Below are positions 25,546 to 34,291 of a DNA stretch of 64,000 bases, piece by piece (the first letter of the stretch is position 1; the number at the start of each line of letters is the position of its first letter). A program made the translations under genes and the position numbers. The notes beneath the pieces were generated by a model. That model had not been told where the DNA came from. It was given only the letters and a program-made list of their open reading frames with translations, and searched no databases. The stretch spans positions 325,730 to 389,729 of the forward strand of contig NZ_VCBA01000001.1 in the NCBI RefSeq assembly GCF_007995245.1. The letters are read 5' to 3'. Source of the stretch: Tateyamaria sp. syn59 (lineage in GTDB: Bacteria > Pseudomonadota > Alphaproteobacteria > Rhodobacterales > Rhodobacteraceae).

Positions 25546-25575
25546 AAAAACACGACCTCTGGGAGGAGACAGACC

Positions 25576-26574
25576 ATGAAATTCCTGACCGCCGCCGCAT
25601 TGGCCCTGACCGTCAGTGCGGGCGCCGTGGCCGCTGCCTGTGACGATGGCGAAATCGTCATCAAGTTCAGCCACGTCACCAACACCGACAAGCACCCCAA
25701 AGGCATCGCCGCCTCGCTACTGCAAGAGCGCGTGAACGAGGAAATGAACGGCAAGGCCTGCATGGAGGTCTTCCCGAACTCGACCCTCTACAACGACGAC
25801 CAGGTGCTCGAAGCGCTGCTGCAAGGCGACGTCCAGATGGCCGCGCCCTCGCTGTCGAAATTCGAGCAATTCACCAAGCAATTCCGCATCTTCGACCTGC
25901 CGTTCATGTTCAAGGACATCAACGCCGTTGATGCCTTCCAGGCGTCCGAAACAGGTCAGGCGATGAAGGAAAGCATGACCCGCCGCGGCCTCTTGGGCCT
26001 CGCATTCTGGCACAACGGCATGAAGCAGATGTCGGCCAACACGCCGCTAAACTCGCCCGCTGATGCAAGTGGCCTGAAGTTCCGCGTCCAGAACTCTGAC
26101 GTGCTGAAGGCGCAGATGGCCGCCCTTGGTGGCTCGCCCCAGCCGATGGCATTCAAGGAAGTCTATGGCGCGCTGCAAACCGGCGTTGTGGACGGCCAAG
26201 AGAACACCTGGTCCAACATCTACGGCCAGAAATTCTTTGAGGTTCAGGACGGCATCACAGAAACCAACCACGGCATCATCGACTACCTCGTCGTGACCGG
26301 CACCGACTTCTGGGACGGTCTGCCCGACGACGTGCGCGACCAGCTGTCGACCATCCTCGCCGAAGTGACCGAGATGCGGAACGGCGAGTCGACCCGCGTG
26401 AACGAAGAGGCCAAGCAGGCCATCATCGACGCCGGTGGCGTGGTCCGTCAACTCGACGCGGCACAGCGCGAGGAGTGGGTCGCGGTGATGAAACCCGTCT
26501 GGGACCAGTTCAAGGATGACGTCGGTCAGGACAACATCGACGCAGCACAGGCGTTCAACGCCGCTACGAACTAA
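25576..26574 (+). CDS. dctP: TRAP transporter substrate-binding protein DctP
   Basis: Periplasmic solute receptor of a C4-dicarboxylate TRAP system. The 332-residue product has a signal peptide (MKFLTAAALALTVSAGAVAAA). It continues with IVIKFSHVTNTDKHPKGIAA, the conserved arginine strand GLKFRVQNSDVLKAQMAALG and the AFKEVYGALQTGVVDGQENTWSNIY signature. GGGAGGAG lies about 8 bases before the ATG. Organisation after dctBD and before dctQM supports dicarboxylate (malate/succinate/fumarate) as ligand. Expression may exceed that of dctQM because a hairpin follows the stop. Confidence 0.96.
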   Translation: MKFLTAAALALTVSAGAVAAACDDGEIVIKFSHVTNTDKHPKGIAASLLQERVNEEMNGKACMEVFPNSTLYNDDQVLEALLQGDVQMAAPSLSKFEQFTKQFRIFDLPFMFKDINAVDAFQASETGQAMKESMTRRGLLGLAFWHNGMKQMSANTPLNSPADASGLKFRVQNSDVLKAQMAALGGSPQPMAFKEVYGALQTGVVDGQENTWSNIYGQKFFEVQDGITETNHGIIDYLVVTGTDFWDGLPDDVRDQLSTILAEVTEMRNGESTRVNEEAKQAIIDAGGVVRQLDAAQREEWVAVMKPVWDQFKDDVGQDNIDAAQAFNAATN

Positions 26575-26593
26575 GGCACACGCCTGACGTTCC

Positions 26594-26623
26594 CGCGCCT
26601 CGGGACTTTGACCCCGGGGCGCG
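26594..26623 (+). terminator. Intercistronic hairpin between dctP and dctQ
   Basis: CGCGCCTCGGG/CCCGGGGCGCG forms an 11-base stem with one G-T pair and an 8-base loop, with no strong T-run. It is a likely attenuator or 3' stabiliser giving more DctP than DctQM. Confidence 0.6.
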
Positions 26624-26653
26624 TATTTCCCAATAAAACCTGAGGTTTCCGTG

Positions 26654-27343
26654 ATGTCCGGGGCGTATGTACCCAAAGGGCCTGTGGGCCGCTTTGTCCA
26701 TGAATTCGAGGAAACGATGATCGCCCTGCTGCTCGCGGGCATGACCATCGTGACCTTCATCAATGTCGTGCTGCGCTACGGCTTCAACACCGGGCTCATC
26801 TGGGGCCTCGAGATGGTGACGTTCCTGTTCTCGTGGCTGATCCTGTTCGGTGTGTCCTACGCCGTGAAGATCACCGCGAACCTCGGCGTGGACGCGGTCA
26901 CAAACCTGTTTTCCAAGCCGGTCCGTCGCATCCTCGCACTGATCGCAGGCGCCATCTGCATCATCTATGCTTTCCTACTGCTGAAAGGCGCGTGGGACTA
27001 CTGGGCCAACTTCGCCAACCTGCCACAGACGACCGGGCGCTGGTTCCCAACGGGGTTTGAAGAGATGAAACGCACGTCCTTCCGCGGCTGGTACGAGGTG
27101 GTGGACATCCCCATGCCCGAGTGGCTGCGCTGGATTGAGCCGCTGATGAATGAGGGGGAGGAATACGAGAAAATCCCGCGTTTCATCCCGTATTTCATCC
27201 TGCCCTTCGGCATGGCGCTGCTGCTCTTTCGCTTTGTGCAGGCCTTTTTCCGGGTTTGGAGGGGGGAAAACACCTCCTTCATCGTCAGCCACGAAGCCGA
27301 GGACGCCATTGAAGACGTCCGCCACATGAACGCCGGAGACTGA
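26654..27343 (+). CDS. dctQ: TRAP transporter small membrane subunit DctQ
   Basis: Small integral membrane component of the dicarboxylate TRAP transporter, 229 residues. Four hydrophobic segments are visible: MIALLLAGMTIVTFINVVLRY, LEMVTFLFSWLILFGVSYAV, ILALIAGAICIIYAFLLL and IPYFILPFGMALLLFRFV. The loop before the last segment is about 80 residues and longer than in many DctQ proteins. I use the ATG at 26654; an adjacent GTG at 26651 is in frame. It lies 4 bases before dctM. Confidence 0.93.
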   Translation: MSGAYVPKGPVGRFVHEFEETMIALLLAGMTIVTFINVVLRYGFNTGLIWGLEMVTFLFSWLILFGVSYAVKITANLGVDAVTNLFSKPVRRILALIAGAICIIYAFLLLKGAWDYWANFANLPQTTGRWFPTGFEEMKRTSFRGWYEVVDIPMPEWLRWIEPLMNEGEEYEKIPRFIPYFILPFGMALLLFRFVQAFFRVWRGENTSFIVSHEAEDAIEDVRHMNAGD

Positions 27344-27347
27344 ACCC

Positions 27348-28724
27348 ATGGAAGTCGCTATTCTTTTTGCGCTCGTCATCGGGCTGATGCTGATCGGCGT
27401 GCCGATTGCGGTGAGCCTTGGTTTTTCGTCGATCCTGTTCCTCTTGGTGCTGAGTGACACCTCGCTCGCCTCCATCGCGCAGACATTGTTCCAGGCGATG
27501 GCGGGGCATTACACGCTGCTCGCGATCCCGTTCTTCATCCTGGCGTCGACCTTCATGTCGACGGGCGGGGTGGCCAAGCGGATCATCCGGTTTTCCATTG
27601 CCATTGTGGGGCATTTCCCCGGTGGTCTGGCGATTGCGGGCGTGTTTGCCTGTATGCTGTTTGCCGCTTTGTCCGGATCCTCACCGGCTACAGTGGTCGC
27701 CATCGGGTCCATCGTGATCGCGGGGATGCGGCAGGTGGGGTATACCAAGGATTTCGCGGCCGGTGTGATCGCCAATGCGGGCACGCTGGGCATTCTGATC
27801 CCGCCGTCCATTGTGATGGTGGTTTATGCTGCCGCAACAGACGTGTCCGTAGGGCGCATGTTTCTTGCCGGCGTCATTCCGGGCCTGATGGCCGGGACCA
27901 TGCTGATGGTCATCATCTATGTCATGGCGAAGGTCAAGAACCTGCCGAAAGGCGAGTGGCTTGGCTGGGGCGAGGTTTGGGAGTCGGCCCTGCACGCGAG
28001 CGGCGGTCTGTTCCTGATCGTGATCATTCTGGGCGGCATCTATGGCGGTATCTTTACGCCGACTGAAGCTGCGGCTGTGGCCGCTGTCTATGCGTTCCTG
28101 ATTGCTGTCTTTGTCTACCGGGACATGGGGCCGCTGGCGACGCCGGAGGGGGAGCGGAACCATTCGTTGTTGTCCAAGCCCTGGGCCATCGTCACCGCCT
28201 TTGTTCACCGCGACACCAAGAATGCGCTGTTTGAGGCGGGCAAGCTGACCGTGACGCTGATGTTCATCATCGCCAATGCGTTGATCTTGAAGCATGTTCT
28301 GACGGATGAGCAGATCCCGCAGCAGATTGCCTCGGCGATGCTGGATGCGGGCTTTGGCCCCGTGGTGTTTCTGATCATCGTGAACGTGATCCTGCTGATT
28401 GGCGGGCAGTTCATGGAGCCGTCTGGCCTGTTGGTGATCGTCGCACCGCTGGTCTTTCCTATCGCCATCGAGTTGGGGATCGACCCCATTCACCTCGGGA
28501 TCATCATGGTGGTGAACATGGAGATCGGGATGATCACGCCGCCTGTGGGGCTGAACCTGTTCGTGACCTCCGGCGTTGCGGGCATGCCGATGATGCGGGT
28601 GGTGAAGGCGGCACTGCCGTTTCTGGCCGTTCTCTTCGTCTTCCTGATCATGGTGACCTATATTCCGGCCATTTCGACCTGGCTGCCGACCCTGATGATG
28701 GGACCGGAGGTGATCATCAACTGA
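27348..28724 (+). CDS. dctM: TRAP transporter large permease DctM
   Basis: Large membrane subunit forming the ion-coupled translocation channel. The 458-residue product has at least 11 hydrophobic segments. Family signatures are ALSGSSPATVVAIGSIVIAGM, GTLGILIPPSIVMVVYAAATDVSVGRMFLAGVIPG and MEIGMITPPVGLNLFVTSGVAGM. It ends the dctPQM operon. The region 28132-28215 codes for a hydrophilic loop (RDMGPLATPEGERNHSLLSKPW...) that makes the protein slightly longer than the usual about 425-440. Confidence 0.96.
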   Translation: MEVAILFALVIGLMLIGVPIAVSLGFSSILFLLVLSDTSLASIAQTLFQAMAGHYTLLAIPFFILASTFMSTGGVAKRIIRFSIAIVGHFPGGLAIAGVFACMLFAALSGSSPATVVAIGSIVIAGMRQVGYTKDFAAGVIANAGTLGILIPPSIVMVVYAAATDVSVGRMFLAGVIPGLMAGTMLMVIIYVMAKVKNLPKGEWLGWGEVWESALHASGGLFLIVIILGGIYGGIFTPTEAAAVAAVYAFLIAVFVYRDMGPLATPEGERNHSLLSKPWAIVTAFVHRDTKNALFEAGKLTVTLMFIIANALILKHVLTDEQIPQQIASAMLDAGFGPVVFLIIVNVILLIGGQFMEPSGLLVIVAPLVFPIAIELGIDPIHLGIIMVVNMEIGMITPPVGLNLFVTSGVAGMPMMRVVKAALPFLAVLFVFLIMVTYIPAISTWLPTLMMGPEVIIN

Positions 28725-28765
28725 TCTGAATGACGCCTTTGGCGACACGATTCATTTTTTCTGAC

Positions 28766-28824
28766 GAGGGGGCTCCGCCCCCTCGAACTCCCCCGCGGTT
28801 TAGTGGGCGAAATGAAGTGGATCA
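28766..28824. repeat. Dispersed repeat, family A copy 1
   Basis: GAGGGGG-CTCCG-CCCCCTC hairpin, CCCCCGCGGTTTA and GCGAAATGAAG, ending in GGATCA whose TCA is the tpiA stop codon on the minus strand. It closely matches 46025-46080. Confidence 0.7.
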
Positions 28825-29562
28825 GGACGCGGCGAGGGCGTCGATGATAGGCTGGAAATCCGACGCTTTCAGAGAGGCGCCGCCGACAAGGGCACCGTCG
28901 ACGTTTTCGGCCTCGAAGATCTCGGCTGCATTGGTGGGTTTGACCGAGCCGCCGTAGAGGACGCGCATGTTTGCACCTGCGTCGCCGAAGCGGGCGGTGA
29001 GCTTGGCGCGGATCATGTCGTGGGTTTCCACGATCTGTTCCATGGTGGGGATGCGGCCGGTGCCGATGGCCCAGATGGGTTCGTAGGCGATGACTGTGTT
29101 GTCGGCGGTGGCCGTGTCGGGCGTGGAGCCGTCGAGTTGCGCTGCGATGATGTTGAGGCAGTCGGGGCCGAGGCGTTCCTCTTCGCTTTCGCCGATGCAG
29201 ATGATGGCGGTGAGCCCTGCGGCGTAGGCGGCTTCGGCCTTGGCCCGGACCTGGGCGTTGGTCTCGGCGTGGTCGGCGCGGCGTTCGGAGTGGCCGACGA
29301 TGACGGACGTCGCGCCTGCGTCCTTGAGCATGGAAGCGGCGATATCGCCGGTGTGGGCTCCAGAGGCGTTGGCATGGCAATCCTGGCCACCGATTTCGAC
29401 CGCGCTGCCCAGGGTGACGTCGGCGGCGCGGGTGAGCAGAGGCGCAGGGGGGCAGATGAGGATTTGCAGGCTGTTCTCGCCGCCGGTGAGCGTGGACAGT
29501 TCTGCCAGCATCTCGGGCGTGCCGTTCATCTTCCAGTTGCCTGCTGCCAATTTGCGCCGCAT
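28822..29562 (-). CDS. tpiA: Triosephosphate isomerase
   Basis: Interconverts dihydroxyacetone phosphate and glyceraldehyde 3-phosphate in glycolysis/gluconeogenesis. The 246-residue product shows all catalytic groups: K11 in AAGNWKMNG, H91 in VIVGHSERR, and E161 in IAYEPIWAIGTG. The phosphate-gripping YGGSVKPTNA and GALVGGASL are also present. The start may be the ATG at 29562 (conserved MRRKLAAGNWK) or at 29568, which adds two residues and is better spaced from AAGGA. It is divergent from the 2OG oxygenase by 82 bases, and its stop codon lies within a family A repeat. Confidence 0.97.
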   Translation of the reverse strand: MRRKLAAGNWKMNGTPEMLAELSTLTGGENSLQILICPPAPLLTRAADVTLGSAVEIGGQDCHANASGAHTGDIAASMLKDAGATSVIVGHSERRADHAETNAQVRAKAEAAYAAGLTAIICIGESEEERLGPDCLNIIAAQLDGSTPDTATADNTVIAYEPIWAIGTGRIPTMEQIVETHDMIRAKLTARFGDAGANMRVLYGGSVKPTNAAEIFEAENVDGALVGGASLKASDFQPIIDALAAS

Positions 29563-29644
29563 CGTCATCCCTTTCCTTGGTTGGGTTGGTCCTAGCATCG
29601 GGGCATGGGCTGCGCTAGGGCTGCGCCAAAATGGAGTGTGTGAC

Positions 29645-30550
29645 ATGATCCCACGGTTGGATGCGGCGGCTTTGGCAGCAGGCGATGCGGAGAGTCTTGC
29701 CGCACTTGGTGAGGCGGCGACGGGGGTTGGCTTTGCCACTGTTTACAGCACCGCGCTGTCGGCAGAGCGGGTGGAGGAGGCGATTGAGACCTATCGTGCG
29801 TTCTTTCATTTGCCCGAGGCGGAGAAGCGGGCCGTGGACATGGCCCGGACCGGGTCGAACCGGGGCTGGGGCGCGCCGGGATCGGAGCAGGTCGATCCGG
29901 AGGCGAACCCGGATTACAAGCAGTTCTTTGATGTGGGGTTTCAGCTGCCTGAGGGACATCCCCTTGGGGACAAGCGATTTTATGCGCGGAACCTGTGGCC
30001 GGAGGAGCCCGCGTTTAAGCGTGTGATTTCAGAATATTACGGCGATGCGCTGGATGTGGCAAAGGGGCTGCTGCGCGCCATTGCGCGGTCCATCGGGGCG
30101 GATGCGGCGCATTTTGACGGGGCGTTTGAGACGCCTATGGCGCTGTTGCGCGGCAACTTTTATCCGGCGCGGCCCGATTGGGCGGGGGCTAAGGATTTCG
30201 GGATCGCGACCCATACGGATTATGGGTGTTTGACCCTCTTGGCGACGGATGGGTCGCCGGGGTTGGAGGTGCGCAAGCGTGGCGGAGGGTGGATCCCGGT
30301 GAGTGCGCCGCCGGGGGAGTTCATCATCAACTTTGGAGAGATGCTGGAGTTTTGGACGGCCGGTCGGGTCAAGGCGACGCCGCATCGGGTTGTCGGTGGG
30401 CTGGCCGAGCGCATCTCGATCCCGATGTTTTTCAATCCGACCTATGATGTGAATGTGGCGCCGGAGGGGTCGGGGCAAGTGATGCTGGCGGGGGATCACT
30501 TGTCGGCGCGGTTTGAAGAGACCTATGTGCATTTGCAAGGGAAGTCATAG
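29645..30550 (+). CDS. Isopenicillin-N-synthase-like 2OG-Fe(II) oxygenase
   Basis: Non-heme iron dioxygenase superfamily, 301 residues. The DIOX N-terminal part (FATVYSTALSAERVEEAIETYRAFFHLPEAEKR) and the C-terminal jelly roll are present. The iron triad is H190-x-D192 (THTDYGCLTLL) and H247 (ATPHRVV), and the RISIPMFFNP segment supplies the 2-oxoglutarate arginine. The ATG at 29645 starts at the conserved IPRLDAAAL. Such Roseobacter proteins are usually annotated by fold only and the substrate is unknown. It is convergent with the tfoX-like gene. Confidence 0.92.
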   Translation: MIPRLDAAALAAGDAESLAALGEAATGVGFATVYSTALSAERVEEAIETYRAFFHLPEAEKRAVDMARTGSNRGWGAPGSEQVDPEANPDYKQFFDVGFQLPEGHPLGDKRFYARNLWPEEPAFKRVISEYYGDALDVAKGLLRAIARSIGADAAHFDGAFETPMALLRGNFYPARPDWAGAKDFGIATHTDYGCLTLLATDGSPGLEVRKRGGGWIPVSAPPGEFIINFGEMLEFWTAGRVKATPHRVVGGLAERISIPMFFNPTYDVNVAPEGSGQVMLAGDHLSARFEETYVHLQGKS

Positions 30551-30556
30551 AGTTAT

Positions 30557-30577
30557 GGTGCGCAGTGAATGCGCACC
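30557..30577. terminator. Hairpin between convergent oxygenase and tfoX-like genes
   Basis: GGTGCGCA-GTGAA-TGCGCACC is a perfect 8-base stem immediately beside the stop codon of the minus-strand gene; probably a bidirectional terminator. Confidence 0.6.
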
Positions 30578-30901
30578 CTACAGATGGGTGAGCGCTTCGC
30601 GGGCGAGGTTGGAGGCTTCTTCGGCGTCTTCGAGGGCGCTGTCGGGCATGATCCAGTAGGGCATCGCGGTTTCGGACTTGCCGGGGCGCTGGTAGGTCCA
30701 ACGCTCCATGCCGAGGGCGTCATAGCGGTCGATCATGTCGCCCTGGCCCTTCAGCATCAGGCGGCCGTCGCGCATCATCACGGCAAAGATCGTGCCGCCG
30801 GAATAGACGCCGATGCCGCCGAACATCTTGCGGGTGGTGAGATCTGGTACGCCGGAGAAGAGGTCGAGGACGTGGTCGATCTCTTCGTCCGTGAGGGCCA
30901 T
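30578..30901 (-). CDS. TfoX N-terminal domain protein
   Basis: A 107-residue stand-alone TfoX-N domain. The typical segments are DLFSGVPDLTTRKMFGGIGVYSGGTIFAVMMRDGRLMLKG and MPYWIMPDSALEDAEEASNLAREAL. In gammaproteobacteria TfoX regulates competence, but single-domain versions like this are widespread and have no proven competence role. The start codon is 1 base from the sufA stop, so it is probably co-transcribed with sufA and the LysR gene. Confidence 0.9.
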   Translation of the reverse strand: MALTDEEIDHVLDLFSGVPDLTTRKMFGGIGVYSGGTIFAVMMRDGRLMLKGQGDMIDRYDALGMERWTYQRPGKSETAMPYWIMPDSALEDAEEASNLAREALTHL

Positions 30902-30902
30902 G

Positions 30903-31283
30903 TCAGCCTGCGTTTTGTTCGGCTTGCAGTTCTTCGACGTCTTTGAACGAGATCGACTCGCCGCAGCCGCAGGCATCGGTGACGTTGGGGTTGTTGAACT
31001 TGAACCCGCTTTCGAGCAGCGAGGTTTCGTAGTCGATTTCCGTGCCGAAGAGGAACATCTGGGCCATGGGCGCGATCATCACGCGCGCGCCATCCTGTTC
31101 GACGGTCTCGTCGTTGGGGTCGGCTTCGTCGACGTATTCCATGGTGTATTCCATGCCTGCGCAGCCACCCTTTTTCACGCCGATGCGGAGGCCGGAATGG
31201 CCCTCTTTCTCCATCAGTTTGGAGATTTGCGCGGCGGCGCGGGGGGTTATGCTGACGGCGTTTTTGCCGGGGATGGAAAACAT
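30903..31283 (-). CDS. sufA: A-type Fe-S cluster carrier (IscA/SufA/ErpA family)
   Basis: Scaffold/carrier delivering Fe-S clusters to target proteins. The 126-residue product has the three conserved cysteines C41 (KKGGCAGMEY), C105 and C107 (DACGCGESISF), with ITPRAAAQISKLM at the start. The family is about 107-130 residues. GGAGG lies 5 bases before the ATG at 31283. No sufBCDS operon is here, but sufT is 2.5 kb away. Whether it is SufA, IscA or ErpA by function cannot be told from sequence. Confidence 0.94.
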   Translation of the reverse strand: MFSIPGKNAVSITPRAAAQISKLMEKEGHSGLRIGVKKGGCAGMEYTMEYVDEADPNDETVEQDGARVMIAPMAQMFLFGTEIDYETSLLESGFKFNNPNVTDACGCGESISFKDVEELQAEQNAG

Positions 31284-31297
31284 GGGAACCTCCGGGG

Positions 31298-32167
31298 TTA
31301 TCCGACCGATAAGGTAGGGCTTTCGGCGGCGTCCCGCAAGGGGCGGGGGCGTTTGAGAAAGCCGCTGATGGCGTCGAGGGCGGCGCGGATGGCGGGGTCG
31401 TGGCGCGTGTCCTGGTGGCAGACGAGCCATTCTTCGGATGTCAGCGCGTCGACGATGCCGGAGACGCGGACGAGGCCGGGGGCCGTGTCGGCGGCGAAGG
31501 TGGGCAGGACGACGCGGCCCACGCCGCTTTGCGCGAGCGCCATGCGTACTTGCGGGTCGTTCGAGACGGCGACCATGTCGTCGCCGTGGTGGGCTATGGT
31601 CCACGCTTCGGAGGGCAGGGTGGCGGTGTCGTCGCTGGGGCCGATCCAGCCCTTCACGTTCGCCGAGGTGGCGTAGATGGCGTGTTCGACATGACCGGTG
31701 CGGCGCCCCGCCAGCCAGTCGTGGTTTGGGCGGCGGTTGCGGATGCCGATGTCGACCTCGCGCCGTTCGATGTCCATGTCGAGGTTGCAGCTGACGAATT
31801 CGGGGGTCCAGCGGTCACCCTGGCGCCAGTAGGTGTCGAGGTGGCGCGCGAGGTATAGCATGGTCCAGGTGCCCGCCGAGATGCGCACGCGGGGCGGGCC
31901 GGACTGGGCGGCGGACCAGTGGGCGATGCCGCGGGCGGCGGCCTCCATCTTTTTGGCCTGTTCCAGTAGGGCGCGCCCTTCGGTGGTGGGGGTGTAGCCC
32001 GCCGCGCCGTGGGCAAAGAGCCTGCGGCCGGTGCGCTGTTCGAGGGCCGTCATGCGGCGCGAGAGGGTGGCCTGGCTGAGACCTGTCTCGTGCGCGGCAC
32101 GGGCGAGCGAGCCGTGGCGGGCCACGGCGGCGAAGAGCCCGTAATCTGTCCAGTCGGTGATTTGCAT
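31298..32167 (-). CDS. LysR family transcriptional regulator
   Basis: A 289-residue regulator. The N-terminal HTH is DWTDYGLFAAVARHGSLARAAHETGLSQATLSRRMTALEQRTGRRLF, and a LysR substrate-binding domain follows (VDIGIRNRRPNHDWLAG, PEFVSCNLDMDIE). The start at ATG 32167 fits the family. It lies only 14 bases upstream of sufA on the same strand, so read-through is likely. It is divergent from a 47-residue ORF at 32251. The target and ligand are unknown. Confidence 0.93.
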   Translation of the reverse strand: MQITDWTDYGLFAAVARHGSLARAAHETGLSQATLSRRMTALEQRTGRRLFAHGAAGYTPTTEGRALLEQAKKMEAAARGIAHWSAAQSGPPRVRISAGTWTMLYLARHLDTYWRQGDRWTPEFVSCNLDMDIERREVDIGIRNRRPNHDWLAGRRTGHVEHAIYATSANVKGWIGPSDDTATLPSEAWTIAHHGDDMVAVSNDPQVRMALAQSGVGRVVLPTFAADTAPGLVRVSGIVDALTSEEWLVCHQDTRHDPAIRAALDAISGFLKRPRPLRDAAESPTLSVG

Positions 32168-32250
32168 GATTGCAAGTGTAGGTGCGGAACCGGGGTCTGA
32201 CAATGCGGATCGCACTGCGCCATATAGGGTGCAGAACGAAAGGACATCCT

Positions 32251-32397
32251 ATGCTACATCCTTACAAGTCCTTGGAAACGCAAAGTATTTATACACAAGA
32301 GCAACGCATATTTACAGAAATGCAAGAGGCAGAGCAAAATCGCAAGCGCAGGCGGCGTCGTCGCCGGATGCTGATGTGGGTTCTGCGCCGTCTGTGA
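32251..32397 (+). CDS. Small basic protein, 48 codons, poly-Arg C-terminus
   Basis: An ATG with AAGGA 6 bases upstream opens a short frame. It encodes a neutral N-terminal half (MLHPYKSLETQSIYTQEQRIFTEMQE) and a KRRRRRRRMLMWVLRRL tail. The local sequence is AT-richer than neighbours. The spacing, divergent position opposite the LysR gene and strong RBS favour a real small gene, perhaps membrane- or nucleic-acid-binding. No family is recognised. Confidence 0.5.
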   Translation: MLHPYKSLETQSIYTQEQRIFTEMQEAEQNRKRRRRRRRMLMWVLRRL

Positions 32398-32404
32398 GCC
32401 GAGA

Positions 32405-32437
32405 AAAAAGGGCCGCCGGGGAAACCGGCGACCCTTT
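32405..32437 (-). terminator. Intrinsic terminator of glpQ
   Basis: On the minus strand AAAGGG and GCCGG pair with CCGGC and CCCTTT around a small internal loop, followed by T6. It lies about 40 bases past the glpQ stop. Confidence 0.8.
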
Positions 32438-32475
32438 CGAGCCTGTGGCGCGCGGGGATGGCGCGGGGGTACGGG

Positions 32476-33687
32476 TTACAGGCCCATGCAGTTTGCGTAG
32501 TAGGTGACCGTGGCAGGCCAGTCGGAGAAGACGCCCACGACGCCCACGTCCTGCGCCAGCACATCCAGCAATTCGTAGTAGACGCCGTCATGTGTGGTCG
32601 CCTCGGCAATGGACTGGAAGTACCAGCCGCCGCCCGAACCTAGTGGGCCGGAGCGTTCGAGCGTCCACGTGATGATGTTCAGACCGGCGGCCTTGGCTTC
32701 CTTGGCGTAGGCCGAGGGAACGATTTGGCCGTTTTCCATCGTGACCAGCATCCAGAGCGGCGGGGCCACGTAGCGCACGCCACGCTCGTAGAGGCTCTCC
32801 ATGCTGTCGGGGTAGGTGGCGGGGTCGTTGGCGTCGAACCCGTCGATGTTGTAGCTGTCATCGAGATAGACGGCCTGTGCGCCGAATTCGGGCTCGGCCT
32901 CGATCCAGTAAAGCACGTCTTCGAGATTGAAGCTTTGCAGCCAGACGTCGGAGGCGGGGATGCCTGCGGCCTTGTATTCATCGACCAGCTTTTGCGCGTA
33001 GTCTTCCTGGCTGAAGCCGTTATGGGGCATCTCCACCGAGGGGGTCTTGAGTTCGGGCGTGAACTTGGCGCCAAGGGAGGCGAAAAGCTCGATCGACTCC
33101 GCGTGCGTCATCAGCGTGGCGCCATCGGTGTAGAGGTCGGTGCGCCAGTCGGCGATGCCGCCCTGAAACTCCTCGGCCGTGGTGGCAGAGGCGTCTGAGC
33201 TGTCCATTTTCGGTGTCAGTGTCTGGAATTCGGCGAGCGTCAGTTCCGATGTGCGGCACTCGGCTGTCGCATCGGTGTCGCCGCTGGCGGGCGAGAAGGG
33301 CGTGACGCAGGTGTCGGCCAGATCGGTGAGCAGGATGTTCGTGGTCGTGTGCAGGTCGTTCTGCGCGTGGCGGCAGACCAGTTCGTGATCTTCGGTAAAG
33401 GTCACGTCACATTCGAGGATGCCTGCGCCCATACGCGCCGCCGCCACGTTCGATTCAACCGTGTGTTCGGGAAACAGTAGGGGCGCGCCGCGGTGGCCGA
33501 TGGAGAAGTCGGATTTGGCGGGCGTCTGGCCCTGGCAGCTTTGCAGCTTGGACTTCAGCTCGCCCTCGGGCAGCTTGTCGATGAGGAAGGCCGGACGGGG
33601 GCCGTAGTCGATGGCAACGGGTGCCGTTTCGGCGAGAAGGGCAGCAGGGGCCGACGCGAGCAGCAGGCAGGCAGCGGTAAGGCGCAT
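32476..33687 (-). CDS. glpQ: Glycerophosphodiester phosphodiesterase, secreted
   Basis: Periplasmic enzyme hydrolysing glycerophosphodiesters to glycerol 3-phosphate and an alcohol. The 403-residue product has a signal peptide ([20 protein letters not shown]) and the catalytic motif [18 protein letters not shown] with the H-R and E residues. The metal-site [21 protein letters not shown] and LKTPSVE are also present. It is long for the family and resembles the GlpQ/plant-like group with a central insertion. AAGGA stands 9 bases before the ATG at 33687. It stands alone, with its own terminator. Confidence 0.94.
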   Translation of the reverse strand: MRLTAACLLLASAPAALLAETAPVAIDYGPRPAFLIDKLPEGELKSKLQSCQGQTPAKSDFSIGHRGAPLLFPEHTVESNVAAARMGAGILECDVTFTEDHELVCRHAQNDLHTTTNILLTDLADTCVTPFSPASGDTDATAECRTSELTLAEFQTLTPKMDSSDASATTAEEFQGGIADWRTDLYTDGATLMTHAESIELFASLGAKFTPELKTPSVEMPHNGFSQEDYAQKLVDEYKAAGIPASDVWLQSFNLEDVLYWIEAEPEFGAQAVYLDDSYNIDGFDANDPATYPDSMESLYERGVRYVAPPLWMLVTMENGQIVPSAYAKEAKAAGLNIITWTLERSGPLGSGGGWYFQSIAEATTHDGVYYELLDVLAQDVGVVGVFSDWPATVTYYANCMGL

Positions 33688-33795
33688 TTTTCGTATTCCT
33701 TGCAAGGGTCTTGACCCAGACAAGATGACGATACCGTGTGACGGTTTCTCAATGCGTTGATGATGGTTTTGTGACGGTGGGCGATCGGCCGCCGA

Positions 33796-34158
33796 TTACA
33801 TGAAACCCAGTTCGAGCCGCGCCTCGTCCGACATCATCTCCATGCCCCAGGGCGGCTCCCACGTGAGTTCCACGTCGACCTGTTTGACGCCTGGCAGCGG
33901 TTCGACCGCATCGGCGACCCAACCGGGCATTTCGCCCGCGACGGGGCAACCTGGGGCTGTGAGTGACATGATCACCTTGACCTCATTCTCGGGCGAGATG
34001 TCGATCGTGTAGATCAGGCCGAGTTCATAGATGTTCACCGGGATTTCAGGGTCATAGACCGTGCGGCACGCTTCGACCACCGCCTCGTGCAGCGGGTGGT
34101 CGGTGGAGGAGGGCGCGATCAGCGGCGTGCCTTCCATCTGGTCTGTGGGCTGGTTCAT
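33796..34158 (-). CDS. sufT: SUF-associated Fe-S assembly protein SufT (DUF59)
   Basis: A 120-residue MIP18/DUF59-family protein thought to help Fe-S maturation. The core reads EACRTVYDPEIPVNIYELGLIYTIDI, SLTAPGCPVAGEMPGWVADAV (conserved T-x-P-x-C-P) and VELTWEPPWGMEMMSDEARLELGFM. All match the alphaproteobacterial SUF-linked version. Other suf genes are not adjacent except sufA at 30.9 kb. Confidence 0.92.
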   Translation of the reverse strand: MNQPTDQMEGTPLIAPSSTDHPLHEAVVEACRTVYDPEIPVNIYELGLIYTIDISPENEVKVIMSLTAPGCPVAGEMPGWVADAVEPLPGVKQVDVELTWEPPWGMEMMSDEARLELGFM

Positions 34159-34291
34159 GGTGACCCCGTACTGGTTCCTGACCGTTTATATAGGGAAACG
34201 GGATCAGGGGGTAAAGGGTTTGGATGTCGGCTGCACCCAACTGGCGGTGGTCCAGCCGACACCCGGTCCGGCACGCCTGCCGGAACTCTGC

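Noticed and set aside
25381-25575. Sigma54 promoter (TGGC-N7-TTGC type) before dctP
   Set aside because: No acceptable match was seen in the gap, in line with the degenerate DctD; a formal matrix scan was not done.
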